From positions 166,501-230,500 of the forward strand of contig MCFH01000038.1 in assembly GCA_002104945.1 (NCBI GenBank): a DNA stretch of 64,000 nt, in the 5' to 3' direction. Position numbers and translations under genes: made by a program. Below, one piece after another: positions 27,593-36,548 of this stretch; positions within the stretch are counted from its first letter, which is position 1; each line of letters opens with the position of its first letter. The stretch comes from Piromyces finnis (lineage: Eukaryota; Neocallimastigomycota; Neocallimastigomycetes; Neocallimastigales; Neocallimastigaceae). The notes under the pieces were generated by a model that had not been told where the DNA came from, searched no databases, and was given only the letters and a program-made list of their open reading frames with translations.

Positions 27593-27598
27593 TTTTTT
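27554..27598 (-). promoter_or_regulatory. -1 ribosomal frameshift signal, B gag-pol
   Basis: On the minus strand, A AAA AAC (27598-27592) directly precedes the gag stop TAA (27591-27589). A 6-nt spacer then leads to the perfect 10-bp stem ATGAACTCTC/GAGAGTTCAT (27585-27576 with 27563-27554) around a 12-nt loop. A shift of -1 enters the pol frame, open from 27592. Slippery heptamer, spacing and stem all fit the classical model. Confidence 0.9.
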
Positions 27599-28497
27599 GA
27601 GTTCATCTTTTGAACTTTATTGACATAATTATTATTATTGTTTGAATTTTGATAATGGGTTTTATTCTTATTGAATTTCCTATTGTTTCTCTTATTGTAA
27701 TGTTGATTTTTATTATTATTATTATTGATATTTAATTTATTATTAGTAACAAGAGAATTTTCAAAAATTATACACTTTGTAACCATTTCACTTAAAGTGT
27801 TAGGTAAAATATCAGCTTTCTTAATTTCATTCTTATATTTTGGATGTAAACCATTTAAAAATATTAGTGAAAGACTAATGTCATCTATCTCTAAACAACG
27901 ACTTAAATCTCTAAATTTGTTAATATAATCGTTCACTTTTCCATAAGCTTGTCTTAATTCTATTAATTGAATCATGGCTAATTTGGTACTGGTAACATTT
28001 GAAAAAGCTTTGTTTAATTCACTTAATAGTTCGTTCATAGTCATAGGAGTAATACCATCTTTATATTTAATATGATACCAAGTTCTGGCAGAATCACGTA
28101 ATCTAACAACAACAAAGTTAATTTTTACTTCTTCAGATAGTTGATTGTTAGGTGGAGTTTTAAAGGTAGCTTGGCAGAGTTCGCAGAATAACTCAGTCTG
28201 AGTAGTATCACCAGTAAAGAATCCTGGATCTGGTACTTGTTTGATAGGATAGGTTCTATTACGCATTATAACATCATGATCTTCATCATAATCGGTAGAA
28301 GATTCCTCGGTTTCAGTATAATTAGCACGACTCTTAAGTTCCTTTAACATAGCATCCATACGTTCTAACAAGGAGGTGGTATTTTTATCCAATTGTTGAG
28401 TGATATACTTGTCTAATTCACCACAAAGATTTTTCTTAAATTCTTCTAAATCTTGAGGCTTTAGGAATTGTTGAACTGGTTTAGGTGTTGGTTGAGT

Positions 28498-28500
<3 letters not shown>
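27589..28500 (-). CDS. gag: Ty3/gypsy Gag (303 aa)
   Basis: Capsid-like core with the retrotransposon-gag pattern (ARTWYHIKYKDG, about 135-146; F..L...F.....KLAMIQLIELRQ.YGKVNDYINKF, about 165-195; FLNGLHPKYKNEI, about 215-228). The last 50 residues are Asn/Lys/Arg-rich and there is no CCHC zinc knuckle, so RNA binding probably relies on the basic tail. An acidic stretch lies at about 62-75. The start ATG is at 28500-28498 and is preceded in the mRNA by 47 consecutive A. Confidence 0.93.
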
Positions 28501-28555
<55 letters not shown>

Positions 28556-28607
28556 AAATTAAGTTTTTTCCTAAGGTAGTTATGGTAAAAAACGCGGTAA
28601 AGATTAT
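28501..28607 (-). other. B element leader with 47-A tract before gag
   Basis: Between the 5' LTR and the gag ATG. Plus-strand T47 at 28501-28547 gives an A47 run touching the gag start codon in the transcript. The first bases after the LTR read ATAATCTTTACCGCG, without the usual TGG of a tRNA 3'-end primer site. Confidence 0.8.
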
Positions 28608-29641
28608 TGTAAAAGTTTTACTAAACTTATAATTTAATATTAAAATATCAAATTAAATAAAAGGTTAAAAGATAACTAGGTTAGAAAAAAAAATGTTTTA
28701 TTAAAATAATCTTAATTGATTTATAAATGAATAATTAAATTATGTATTATAGTTAAAATAATTCCTTTTTATTTTATTTAAAGAATATATATAATAATAA
28801 GATTATTTAATAGTAATACTTATTAAGTATTAATAAGTTAATAATCTTTACAAAGATTTAATTCATAAAACTATTCTAAACTATTTATACTATTTGTAAT
28901 TTTACATTTAATAATAAAATAACTTTTCAATACATGATTATATTCATAATATATTTTATAATACTTAAACTAAACTTAAGACTTATTCCTAATTATTAAA
29001 AAATAACTATTGTTTATAATATTCATAATATTAATTATTTCTTAATTATAATATAATTCATTGAATATAATATTAATAATTATAATCCTCTAGTTCAAAG
29101 ATTATAAATTATGTTATTGAAATAATTATTATAAAATAAAGTTAATTAGTTCCGGAAAATAATTTTAATTTAATTAAACAATAATTTTTTATACTTTGAG
29201 TGAATGATTTATGTTTGATATATCAGGGGTGATCATTCTCTGAATAAACAATTAATCATTGCTAACAAAATATCTTTAAATTGGAATATCTCGTGAACCA
29301 GCAGAGATATTGACATGATTTTAAGATATGTTGTTTGTCTCGAGCGTGGCTTTCTAACGAACTTAATTATAACCAAAATATTTTTATTCAAAAATCGTCA
29401 TTCGTTGAGGAGATACGCGTGTTTTTTCTTATTCCATTTTAACGATAAGGGTTAAAGTTATTTATTATAAAAATTATTAAGGGTTAAGGTCATATTTTAA
29501 CCTTTTCTAAATTTTTAAATATTTCTTAATAAAATTTTATAATTTATTTGAAAATAAAATATTTGTTGATTTTGAATTTTCATAAGTGATTTCACAATTC
29601 CAAGTGATCTTGAAATTGTAATTTCACTAGTATTCGTGACA
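28608..29641 (-). repeat. 5' LTR of the B element
   Basis: 1034 bp, TGTAAAAG...CGTGACA in plus-strand reading, flanked outside by TSD TTTTC (29642-29646). Confidence 0.93.
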
Positions 29642-29694
29642 TTTTCTACTAATATCAAATGTATAATATATTTATAATTATTATTTATCAAGAA

Positions 29695-30314
29695 TGATAA
29701 CGGATTGGTAGTTATATTACAACTTTTTAACTACTTCTTCTGTTATCTTATATTGTTTTATCTCGACAGCTATTGTACGAGCTTTAACAATATCTACTTG
29801 TTTTATTATTTATTTTAATTTATTTTATAATATTTATAGTTTTATTATTTAATAATATTTATATAGAATAATAACACCAGATTTATTCTATAAAATATTA
29901 TTTATTATTAACACAATAATTACAAATTAGACAAGTTTAATTTCGTTTTTATATTTTCTTTTATTTATTGTTCTTACGCTCTTTTTAACAATAATTTTTA
30001 TTATATAAAAACTTATTTTTTGTCTTTTAAATATTATTATGTATTCACTAATTAATTATATTAACTATTATTAAAATTTAACTTATTATTAGTAATCTAA
30101 GTCTTCCTATTTTCTACTAAAAATTATTATTATTCTTTATATTAAAAATTATTTTTATAATTTAACCCAATCAAATATATAAATTTATAAAATATTTGAT
30201 TTTATGTAAATTATATTTTTATAATAAACTATATAAAATTATTTAATAATTATTTTATAATAAAATTTTCTACTAATATCAAATTTATAATATATTTATA
30301 ATTATTATTTATCA
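29695..30314 (-). repeat. 3' LTR of the C element (C3)
   Basis: 620 bp, TGATAACGG...TTATTTATCA in plus-strand reading. The PPT on the minus strand (30328-30318) adjoins it. It abuts C2 with only AGAA between. Confidence 0.93.
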
Positions 30315-30665
30315 AGATTTCCTCCCCTAAGATACGACTTAGTGGTAGCTGATAAAAATATTCATAAATAATAATAAATATATAAGTTTTTGATATTTTT
30401 ATACTAAATATTTAAAAATTTAAATTTTTTTTTTTTCTATATATATATATATATATATATGATAAAAATAATATAAAATAAGGTTTATAAAAAAATGATG
30501 AAAAATTTGAAAATTTTTATTAATAAAATTTTTTTTTTTTTCAAAGAGAAATAAAAAAAATGAAGTGAAATTTTGTTAAATGTCGTAGTGTAAATATTTT
30601 TGTGTTTTTATATATTTTTGTAATGTAATTGTCGTATTATTTGTATATAAATGTTTAATGTGGTT
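30315..30665 (-). other. C element 3' non-coding interior
   Basis: About 350 bp between the protease-frame stop and the LTR. It holds the PPT, a TA dinucleotide run (about 30440-30460) and T-runs. There is no coding capacity for RT. Confidence 0.6.
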
Positions 30666-32717
30666 TTATCTTTCTTTAAACTTTGAAAATAGATGAAATT
30701 TTGATTTTAATATGTCGAAATAATGTCGTTTTAAAATTGAAGTTACTGATTTGATATAATCTTTTAGATTGAAAATAATTGAATTTGAAATACTTTCTTT
30801 TACACTTTTTATTATACTGAAATATATATTCTTAAACGAATTATTTGATGAATTTTTGATTATATCATTTTGTTTATTTCGCTTTTTTCTTGATTTTAAT
30901 TTCCTGTTAATATTAATATTCAAATGATTATATTTTAGAATTTTACTTTTATTTTTATATATCTTGATTTTGTGGCATTTTTCGTGAATAATTGGCGTTT
31001 TTTCTGCTTCATCACGGCCGACAAGATTTGACTTATTAATTGAAAATTTAATAAGTGAATCGTTTTTAATTCTTTTTGGAAATTTGCTGAAATTTGAATG
31101 AAAAATGTGATATTTTGGATAAAAATATTTATTTTTAAATTTGAATAAATGTCGAAATTTAATTGAATAAAAAAGTTTGTTTTTATTGTTAAAAGTCGAA
31201 TTAAAATTTTGAATTTTGATATTATTATTAAATGAATTAAATTGAGATTCATTAATATTTGATGGATTGAAACAATGAATCATTGAAATATTTGAAAGAT
31301 TATTTTTATTTTGTTTAAAATTTGAGGGACGAGCAACCATAATAGGAGATGAATTAGTTTTCATGTAGAGAGAGTCATCATCAGGATCAATGTATAATCG
31401 GTGATTCTTTTGAGATTGACGACCTAATATAATATCATAACATGAATCTTCATCTTCTAGAATCCAGAATAATGCATAGATTTTTAAATCACCAAATTTA
31501 AGAGTTAAATTAACAGCTTGATTTGTTGAAATAACTTGTTTGCTAGCTAATTTAAAGAAAGTTCTCTTAAAATGTGTAATATTATGATTTGCTGATATTA
31601 AATTAAAGAAGGATTTAGTAATAACATTAACATCAGAACCAGTATCTACTAAAACTCGGACAATGTTATTATCAATTGAGCCAATGACAGAAGCAATGTT
31701 GATTTTATTAATGACATTAATTTCGTTATCTGCTATATTGATAATATCATCATCATTGTCATTATCAGCATCATCATTGTTTTCATTATTTTTATTATTA
31801 TAATTTTCATTAATGATATTAATAAATGAATTAATATCATCATCATTAAGATCCATATTTTGAATGGCGTTTATTTTCCGAACATCATTTGGATCAAGCT
31901 TTAAACCTTTGGCACAAAGTCTTCTGATGATAGGACTGACTGCAAGCAATTGTGCAAAAGAGATACCAGCATTTGTATTATTAAGGGCATCAAAAATATT
32001 ATATTCTTTATTTTTGCCCAACATGACAATAGAACGTAGGAAGTCATAATAGTTGCTTTTGGGAGACTTTTTGCTATCTATAACTTCTTCTAATTCGTCC
32101 TGTTTACTTGGTATATCTGGACCAATTCTTCTTTTATTTCTGGTTTCTTTATTTTTCATCTTAGCAGAGGAAATATTCTTGCCTGCAATTACCGAGGGGT
32201 CTAAGATGTCTAGGCGGGAAGTAGTGGTATGAAAATTTGAATTTTTCTCATTACGAATTTCTTGCTGTTCTTTCATCTGAGTGGCCTTTGTATGTATTGG
32301 TAATGGATTTTCTCGAAGTTTCTTTTTCTTCGACTGAGTCACGTGATCCTCATCATCACTTTCATCACTTTCTTCAGAACTTTTTCTCTTGAATGCATAA
32401 ATAAGGTTTTCGATGTCCTTATCATCGACTGTATTTGTCACGTGATCACGTGTAACGTAATCCTTATCATCTTCATTGATTGGATCATCCACCAAAGGGT
32501 TAGAGAATTTTTCTTTAGAATTTGGAAATTTTTTTGTTTTATGGAAATCACGTGTATCATCAACATAGATTTGCTCATTAATGTTGTTGATGTTGTGGGT
32601 TTGGTTATTATCAATTTTGGAGTTAGAAGGGGAAGATTGAGAACTTCCCCCATTTAATTTAAATGGTTTTGGGTTTTGAGGAGGGTAGCTATGATTTTGT
32701 TCACATCGGTCATTTCG
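30666..32717 (-). CDS. C element protease-containing frame (Gag-PR by frameshift)
   Basis: The frame is open from CGA at 32717 (the -1 frame at the slippery site) to the stop at 30666, about 683 codons. No ATG is near its beginning; an apparent start at 32495 is TTG. Numbering from 32495, residues 150-200 (YYDFLRS...NIFDALNNTNAGISFAQLL) resemble the segment before the protease in fungal gypsy polyproteins. A retropepsin-like domain follows at about 275-390, with VLVDTGSDVNVI (catalytic DTG) and DIILGR. The last 200 residues are Lys/Asn-rich and unlike RT. No YxDD, RNase H or integrase motif occurs. The function beyond processing Gag is unknown. Confidence 0.85.
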   Translation of the reverse strand, partial: RNDRCEQNHSYPPQNPKPFKLNGGSSQSSPSNSKIDNNQTHNINNINEQIYVDDTRDFHKTKKFPNSKEKFSNPLVDDPINEDDKDYVTRDHVTNTVDDKDIENLIYAFKRKSSEESDESDDEDHVTQSKKKKLRENPLPIHTKATQMKEQQEIRNEKNSNFHTTTSRLDILDPSVIAGKNISSAKMKNKETRNKRRIGPDIPSKQDELEEVIDSKKSPKSNYYDFLRSIVMLGKNKEYNIFDALNNTNAGISFAQLLAVSPIIRRLCAKGLKLDPNDVRKINAIQNMDLNDDDINSFINIINENYNNKNNENNDDADNDNDDDIINIADNEINVINKINIASVIGSIDNNIVRVLVDTGSDVNVITKSFFNLISANHNITHFKRTFFKLASKQVISTNQAVNLTLKFGDLKIYALFWILEDEDSCYDIILGRQSQKNHRLYIDPDDDSLYMKTNSSPIMVARPSNFKQNKNNLSNISMIHCFNPSNINESQFNSFNNNIKIQNFNSTFNNKNKLFYSIKFRHLFKFKNKYFYPKYHIFHSNFSKFPKRIKNDSLIKFSINKSNLVGRDEAEKTPIIHEKCHKIKIYKNKSKILKYNHLNININRKLKSRKKRNKQNDIIKNSSNNSFKNIYFSIIKSVKESISNSIIFNLKDYIKSVTSILKRHYFDILKSKFHLFSKFKER

Positions 32718-33508
32718 TTTGGGCAGAAGCGGGCATCATGTCCTTTCTGGTTACAACGGTGGCAGATATGAATTTTCATCTGGGCAAAGCTTTTGGTCAA
32801 AGCATCCAGATCTGATTCTTTAGCTTCTTCTTTAGTAGTCTTTTCATTATCAGTACTACTATTATTTTCGTTATTATTATAAGAGGTTTTATCTTCAACT
32901 TCTATTTTTCTCTTATAATAATTATTTTTGTTTTGAGTTCTTTTATTGGGTACATATTCATCATCACTTTCATAAGCAGATAGAAGCTCATCTGCTTTAA
33001 TAGCAATGACCATAGCATCCTTTAAAGTTTTTGGTTGTTTGTTAATAAGAGAATTTAATATAGAAGTTCTCCTATTAAAAGCTTTTGTATAAAGAAAAAC
33101 AAGTCTTTCTTCAGAAGGCTTGTCCCTTTCTTTAATTTCTTTCAAAAGGTCGTTAAAAGAACGGTTAAATTCTCTAACAGAGCTTTTGTTTACTTTTATT
33201 TTTTCTAACTTATTTAGGTTTCTATTAGAGGTTTTATCATCCTCAAATAAGTTAGATATTTTATTGATAAATTCATTATAAGATAGGGATCTATCTTCAT
33301 AATAAATATCACTACAAAGATCCTTTGAGTTACCGGTAGTAGCAAGCAAAGCAATTCTCTTCTTTTCTTTTTCAGAAAGAGCTAAGTCTTCTAAGATATC
33401 TTCAAGTTCCATTTTCCATCTGAAGAACTTAGTATTTTTCTTGCCAAGAGGGCTTATTTCTTTAGCCATACTAGCGGCTCTTTCAAAATTGTTTTTATTT
33501 TCAGTCAT
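32654..33508 (-). CDS. gag: C element Gag with CCHC zinc knuckle (284 aa)
   Basis: ATG at 33508. The N-terminal half carries a gag-like helical core (FRWKMELEDIL, about 29-39; YNEFINKISNLFEDD, about 77-91; VREFNRSFNDLLKEI, about 111-125). The middle is acidic and basic, and a zinc knuckle CHRCNQKGHDARFC lies at about 250-263. The slippery site overlaps the two codons after the knuckle. Without shifting, 20 more residues follow to the stop at 32654. Confidence 0.88.
   Translation of the reverse strand: MTENKNNFERAASMAKEISPLGKKNTKFFRWKMELEDILEDLALSEKEKKRIALLATTGNSKDLCSDIYYEDRSLSYNEFINKISNLFEDDKTSNRNLNKLEKIKVNKSSVREFNRSFNDLLKEIKERDKPSEERLVFLYTKAFNRRTSILNSLINKQPKTLKDAMVIAIKADELLSAYESDDEYVPNKRTQNKNNYYKRKIEVEDKTSYNNNENNSSTDNEKTTKEEAKESDLDALTKSFAQMKIHICHRCNQKGHDARFCPNEMTDVNKIIATLLKTQNHLN
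32717..32723 (-). promoter_or_regulatory. Slippery heptamer CCCAAAC, C gag-protease
   Basis: Minus strand reads TGC CCA AAC in the Gag frame, that is C CCA AAC, an X XXY YYZ heptamer, just after the zinc knuckle. A -1 shift enters the protease frame, which is open across the whole overlap (32717-32657) and onward. No strong stem is within 10 nt. A GGGGAAG/CTTCCCC hairpin lies about 67 nt downstream (32650-32629). Confidence 0.75.
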
Positions 33509-33594
33509 ATTTAGTAAATAAATAAGATAATTATACTAAATATACTAATTAATAGGAATTATTTAAATTTTCGGCTTTCCCACGGGACGACTGA

Positions 33595-33606
33595 GGTTCT
33601 CCACCA
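33595..33606 (-). other. Primer-binding site candidate of the C element
   Basis: TGGTGGAGAACC on the minus strand, two bases after the 5' LTR end. TGG is the usual complement of a tRNA CCA end. The primer tRNA was not identified. Confidence 0.6.
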
Positions 33607-33608
33607 CT

Positions 33609-34228
33609 TGATAACGGATTGGTAGTTATATTACAACTTTTTAACTACTTCTTCTGTTATCTTATATTGTTTTATCTCGACAGCTATTGTACGAGCTTTA
33701 ACAATATCTACTTGTTTTATTATTTATTTTAATTTATTTTATAATATTTATAGTTTTATTATTTAATAATATTTATATAGAATAATAACACCAGATTTAT
33801 TCTATAAAATATTATTTATTATTAACACAATAATTACAAATTAGACAAGTTTAATTTCGTTTTTATATTTTCTTTTATTTATTGTTCTTACGCTCTTTTT
33901 AACAATAATTTTTATTATATAAAAACTTATTTTTTGTCTTTTAAATATTATTATGTATTCACTAATTAATTATATTAACTATTATTAAAATTTAACTTAT
34001 TATTAGTAATCTAAGTCTTCCTATTTTCTACTAAAAATTATTATTATTCTTTATATTAAAAATTATTTTTATAATTTAACCCAATCAAATATATAAATTT
34101 ATAAAATATTTGATTTTATGTAAATTATATTTTTATAATAAACTATATAAAATTATTTAATAATTATTTTATAATAAAATTTTCTACTAATATCAAATTT
34201 ATAATATATTTATAATTATTATTTATCA
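33609..34228 (-). repeat. 5' LTR of the C element (C4)
   Basis: 620 bp and apparently identical to C3. Its outer end (34228) is followed by AGAA and then, 12 bp later, by the tRNA-Cys gene. Confidence 0.93.
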
Positions 34229-34244
34229 AGAAAAATCAGTAATT

Positions 34245-34316
34245 GGGGTGTTAGCTCAGCGGTAGAGCAATTGACTGCAGATCAATAGGTCTTCGGTTCA
34301 AATCCGGAACGCCCCT
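34245..34316 (+). tRNA. tRNA-Cys (GCA)
   Basis: 72 nt, no intron. Acceptor stem GGGGTGT/ACGCCCC, D arm GCTC...GAGC, anticodon stem ATTGA/TCAAT with loop CTGCAGA (anticodon GCA), T arm TTCGG TTCAAAT CCGGA, discriminator T as usual for Cys. The B box GGTTCAAATCC is intact. It is the landmark next to which the A and C retrotransposons accumulated. Confidence 0.97.
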
Positions 34317-34320
34317 TAAA

Positions 34321-34325
34321 TTTTT
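34321..34325 (+). terminator. Pol III T-run terminator
   Basis: Five T, starting five bases after the mature tRNA-Cys 3' end. Confidence 0.75.
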
Positions 34326-34404
34326 ATAACATTTTAAGAACTTCAATAAATTAATTATTAAATATTAACTTCAATTTTATTTATAAATTTATAGATTTAC
34401 ACTT

Positions 34405-34948
34405 TTAAAAATTAAATAAATAATTATAATCTACGTTATTATATTTTCTAATTTTAACACCAGCTTGTTTAAATAATTCTTTAATATATTCATCATGTCT
34501 ATATTCTAATGCGTAAACAACTTCAATTATACCAGACTGGACTGAAATATCATTATCATTTAATATGTATAATATAATATATATAATAAAATATATAATT
34601 TGTTAATCATAATAAAACTAATATTGTAATATTATATACTATTTTAATACTTAGAAATTTACTAATTTTTATAGTGCAGCCTATACATGGACATGTATTA
34701 CAATATAAAGTTGCTCCATTTGCTTTACCTCTGCCAGCTTCCAATAATGCATTTTCTTCTGCATGAAGACAAAGACATAAATCTAATTGAGTTCCCATTG
34801 AAGCATTACTATTACATCTTGGACATCCACCTTCATAACAGTTTGCTATATTTCTTGGTGTACCATTATATCCTGTTGAAATAATATAATGATTTTTTGT
34901 TAATATACATCCTACCTTTCTTTTCATGCAATTTGAGCGTCTGTTATC

Positions 34949-34987
<39 letters not shown>

Positions 34988-35712
34988 TCATAAAACAATT
35001 GTTAAATGTATAGATAGTGTTAATATAGTATTTTTAAATAAGCATGTAATTAATTTAAATAATAAATTAATTAATATTACCTAGCACTAAGAAAACTTAA
35101 AGTCATAAAATATGTATCCCATGAAGGTCTTAATCTTTCAAATCTAGTTAAATCTTTTTCTTCTAATAAACTATAAAATTCATTTATTGATTTACAAACA
35201 TTTTCTATTTTTAAATCTGATTTATTCATTAAAGAATTAAGACCCCTATCGAACATTTGTATATCATCTAATTTACAAAATTCTTCAAAGGATAGTATAT
35301 TTTTGGAATCATTATTACTGTTATTGTTAAAGCTTTCCTTATATCTTTGATATCTTTGTGTTACTGGAGCATTTACTGAAATTAATAAAAAAGTTGGTCT
35401 TTTTCTTAGTAAGAGTAAATCTGAAGAAATACATTCAGAATATAAGACATAATTTTTATTCCAATTAGAAGTAACAAAATCTAACAACTTTTGTGTATCA
35501 TCAAATACTATTAAATTATCATTTTTTAGAATTTCTTTTTCAATTAGATTTTTTTTACCGTAATCGTTAATATTATTGGATGTAAAATTTACTAGTTCAT
35601 TATCTACATTGTTATGTTGAAGATAAATCTCTTTAAATTGGTGATTTTCTACTAAATAATTAGCAATAGTTCTTTTCCCCGCTGAAATTGGTCCTATAAT
35701 TGCAAAAAACAT
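34405..35712 (-). CDS. DCD1: dCMP deaminase
   Basis: Three exons: 35712-35081, 34940-34663 and 34541-34405 (348 aa). It converts dCMP to dUMP for dTMP synthesis. The zinc-dependent cytidine/deoxycytidylate deaminase core is in exon 2: RKVGCILT, GYNGTPR, GGCPRC, HAEENAL (His270, catalytic Glu272) and CPCIGC (Cys296, Cys299). Exon 3 supplies SGIIEVVYALEYR. Like yeast Dcd1 it has a long N-terminal P-loop-like domain (GPISAGKRT, about 7-15), absent from the animal enzyme. Exon 2 must end at 34663 so that KI|IQSGIIEVVY joins in phase. Confidence 0.95.
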
Positions 35713-36548
35713 TATAAGTATTTATTAAAATTGAATTGAATAATTATTTTCGAAATATAATAAAGGTAATACTTTAATTTTAGTTTTTTTTTAAAAAAAA
35801 AAAAACGAGAAAAGTAATTATTAAATTTTGTCCAATACATTTTTAGATCTACATTTAAATGTATACAAAATTTAATATTTCCTAAAAAAAAAGCAAAAAT
35901 TTGAAAAAGTTTAAATTTTAAATTTTAAAATTTTATATAATATTAAAATTTATATTCTTAATAGATTAAAAATACTAAAAGGAAATATTCATAAATGTTC
36001 AATAACCCTTTATATAGTTTCTATATAATTATTATTTTTAATTATCACTTCATCTTTTTTTAATAGTATATATAATATAAAAAATTGAAATACTATATTA
36101 TTAAATTATAATATTTATAATTGGATTATTAGTATAAAAATAAATTAGAGAGATATGAAATTGATTTGTAAATTGAGAAAGGCAAAACAAAAGTTTTAAA
36201 TTATAAAAAAAAAAACGAAATATATAATATATATTCTATATATGGGATAATTTTTAATTATTACAATAATTCATATAATTGTAAATATTTTTTATATTGT
36301 TATTATTATTATTATATAATTATTATAAGAATCTTTTAACTATTTGAAAATAATAAAACTGAATTATTTATTTTTAAAACATAATAGAATAATAATATTA
36401 TAATAATTGATATTGATTTATTGTCATAATTTCTTTTATCTATATACATAATATTAGAGTATTCAATATAAAAAATCCTGTTTTCATAACATCAAAGAAA
36501 TAGTAATATAAGTTATTATTTAATTTTTATTAATTTAGTAGAATAGTT
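35713..36548. other. Divergent intergenic region, DCD1 / kinase
   Basis: About 0.8 kb of AT-rich DNA holding both promoters. Nothing recognised. Confidence 0.5.

Larger units (their letters stand above)
21935..29641 (-). mobile_element. Full-length Ty3/gypsy chromovirus, family B (7707 bp)
   Basis: Two 1034-bp LTRs (21935-22968 and 28608-29641) look identical. A 5-bp target duplication TTTTC lies at 21930-21934 and 29642-29646, and the empty target is readable in C3 and C4. Sense order is 5' LTR (28608-29641), leader, gag, -1 frameshift, pol, 3' untranslated internal region (22979-23890), polypurine tract GGCGGAGCGA (22978-22969), 3' LTR. gag and pol are open, so it is probably intact and recently active. 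No TGG-type primer-binding site follows the 5' LTR. Confidence 0.95.
21358..29690 (-). mobile_element. Solo LTR, family C, copy C2, split by the full-length B element
   Basis: Left part 21358-21934 (TGATAACGGATTGG...) and right part 29647-29690 (...TTATTTATCA), together 621 bp. It is flanked by AGAA (21354-21357, 29691-29694). It differs from C3/C4 at several sites, so it is a separate, older insertion. Confidence 0.88.
29695..34228 (-). mobile_element. Non-autonomous LTR retrotransposon, family C (4534 bp), Gag-protease only
   Basis: Two 620-bp LTRs (29695-30314, 33609-34228) that look identical, with TGATAA/TTATCA inverted ends. A 4-bp target duplication AGAA lies at 29691-29694 and 34229-34232. 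Sense order is 5' LTR, primer-binding site TGGTGGAGAACC (33606-33595), gag (33508-32654), protease frame (to 30666), PPT AGGGGAGGAAA (30328-30318), 3' LTR. The 3.3-kb interior has no RT, RNase H or integrase. The element ends 16 bp before a tRNA-Cys gene. Confidence 0.93.
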
